Of a DNA stretch of 64,000 nucleotides, positions 62,293 through 64,000 are shown in pieces; the stretch's first letter is position 1, and every line of letters begins with the position of its first letter. The notes below the pieces were generated by a model, which saw only the letters and a list, made by a program, of their open reading frames with translations, was not told the DNA's origin and ran no database searches. Source of the stretch: Aspidiotus rigidus (taxonomy: Eukaryota; Arthropoda; Insecta; Hemiptera; Diaspididae); NCBI GenBank assembly GCA_035079385.1, contig JAVHKY010000054.1, positions 7,479,501-7,543,500 of the forward strand, in the 5' to 3' direction. The position numbers were made by a program, and so were the translations under genes.

Positions 62293-63368
62293 GAATATGT
62301 TTTCTTTCATTGTTTCCTCTAAAGCCTGCTGTGGGAATCTTTGTTACCAAAAAATATGGTATTTATAAAATATTTGATATATTTTCTATCCGGTTTGTAT
62401 CTTTGAAAACAAAGTTGATGTAAATAAATTCCTTTTCGCTAAAAGATTATTTCAGCTGTTGCACTTATTCATGTTATAGGGCATGACCAAATTCTTGTGA
62501 GTCTTTCAAAAAACTTGGAGGGGAGAGGATATGAAAATGAGTAATTATCTCTTTCAGTGTACATTTCACCACTAAATGAGCTGTTCGGCAAAATGCTACG
62601 TTTAGTTGATTCCAAAAGGATTTGAGTATAGTAATAATATTATATTATAATCAAAGGCAAGAATATACTATTTAAACCGATCCGTTTCCAGTGTTTAGGC
62701 CATCACGTAACGTTCTTGAGCATGTACTCACGTGAAATAAGATAAATTATTTCTAAAAGTATATTTTGCACCGGATTCAGAACCATTTCTCGATAGATCA
62801 AGTTTTATTGTAATAAATTTGTTTGATGGCCCAGCATCGTCCCGAGACGTGATGTTCGTTCTCGAACTCGAATCAACGATAGCGGTGTTGAACCTCCTCC
62901 TATCAAGAGTTTAGGATACCGAAACGTGTCCTAAAATCCAAGATGAATTTTAAAAAATTCATTCAAATTTCGGTATGTCATCTTACTGCATGTAATGTAT
63001 CGAAGTTCTGATTTTGTAACCAACGATTATGGATATGACACCGAGAAGAGCTCTAGCAAAAATTCTTTTAACGCTGGAATCTCTTTTAGAATCATATTGA
63101 AATGTTCTCACTAAAATAAGTAACCTTAATGAATAATTTTTTTGAAGAGCTTATGAAAATAATTCCAATGATCTTCTTTATAATGTTAACATGACAATAA
63201 CCATACTCTGACAAAGTTCTTTAGCGAAGAGTTTTATTGATTCGCCGAGTACAATCAAAATGAAAATAGTCAAAAACCGACAAACAAAAAATTAGGAGTT
63301 ATCTCCGTCCTTCAAATAATTTGATTATTTACAAAACAGAAATACGCAAATTAAATCAACAAAAAGCG
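62293..63368. other. GLE1 3' flank and duplicated DBP5 3' flank
   Basis: GLE1 3' UTR on the left. From about 62905 the sequence matches 53925-54381, the region downstream of the first DBP5 copy. No gene is seen in between. Confidence 0.5.
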
Positions 63369-64000
63369 TCATTTGTCCTCCAATTTCGCTAAATCATCGG
63401 TCTCCGTGTCCACATGTTCGATCGTGATGCCTATGTAACATTAAAAAGAATATGCAATTCAAAGTTGAAGCTTGAATGGATATTTAAGAAATAATCTCTA
63501 GAGCTTAATAGCACACACCACCTTACTGAAGCAAGAAGATCATTTTCAAAAAATATTTATGATCGGTTGGGATTCATGCTTAGCATTAGTTAAAATTTCC
63601 ATTACTGTAATAGATATCGTGAATACTAAGGGAAGAAATTTAGTCAAAAAGCAATAGCATCAATTCCAAGTCTACATCTGCGATTTCTTGCCTTTCAAAC
63701 CCTATAGTTCTAACTCATCATTTTGTTTTCATGCTGATGAAAATTTCTATTTCTTAAATTTACGTACCAAAATGTCTTTCGATTTCTTTCATGGTGTCAT
63801 ACTTTTGAGGACTGTCAATTAAATTTATGGCAATTCCCGACTTGCCAAATCGTCCAGTTCGACCAATACGATGTAGATACGTCTCGAAATCTGGATTTCC
63901 CACATGATCAACAGGAAGATCCCAATTCACAACCATTGTAACTTGGTCTATATCGATACCTGTAAATAAAAAACGTGTTCAAAGTAATTTTCGAAGAGTT
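63369..64000 (-). CDS. DDX19: Second DBP5/DDX19 copy, last two exons (partial)
   Basis: Exon 63959-63768 (192 nt, the same length as exon 9 of the first copy) and exon 63430-63369 encode the last helicase block through [12 protein letters not shown] and the C-terminus [16 protein letters not shown]. The reading frame is open and splice sites are kept, so it need not be a pseudogene. The last exon is 9 nt shorter than its paralogue. The rest lies beyond the right edge, so whether it is a full gene cannot be judged here. Confidence 0.88.

Overview
The window looks like AT-rich nuclear DNA of an animal, most likely an insect. The genes are animal-type (dynein and dynactin subunits, HP1 with a chromoshadow domain, GLE1, BOP1), introns are short (about 60-150 bp), and the mobile elements are BEL/Pao, hAT-like MITEs and Helitron derivatives. 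The species cannot be named from the sequence. For seven genes I spliced the exons by eye and checked that the joined coding length is a multiple of three.

Layout. 1-13,300 is gene-dense. It holds the 3' end of dynactin subunit 2 (+), TFIIH p44 (-), an HP1-type chromodomain gene (+), dynein light intermediate chain (-) and a second HP1-type gene (-). Two inverted copies of an hAT-like MITE lie in and beyond the Dlic gene. 13,600-23,500 is a transposon nest: four copies of a 462-bp hAT-like MITE, a Harbinger-like MITE, a 19-bp minisatellite, and a young BEL/Pao element inserted in one of the MITEs. 24,134-30,637 is a cluster of three internally deleted Helitron-family elements, two of them head to head. 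They encode a ULP1-like protease, an AT-hook array and a remnant of a PIF1 helicase, behind a promoter that resembles a heat-shock promoter. 30,640-34,960 is poor in recognisable genes.

34,960-64,000 is gene-dense again: GMP synthase (-), BOP1 (-), THG1 (+), an unrecognised coiled-coil/RGG-rich gene (-), the mRNA-export helicase DBP5/DDX19 (-), its activator GLE1 (+) in divergent arrangement, and the last two exons of a second DBP5 copy running off the right edge.

Functional themes. DBP5 and GLE1 act together at the nuclear pore in mRNA export, and here they sit head to head about 1.1 kb apart with a duplicated DBP5 on the far side of GLE1. Dynactin 2 and Dlic belong to the same dynein-dynactin transport system. 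The two HP1 genes are inverted paralogues on either side of Dlic. The most unusual material is the Helitron cluster and the dated nest of insertions beside it.
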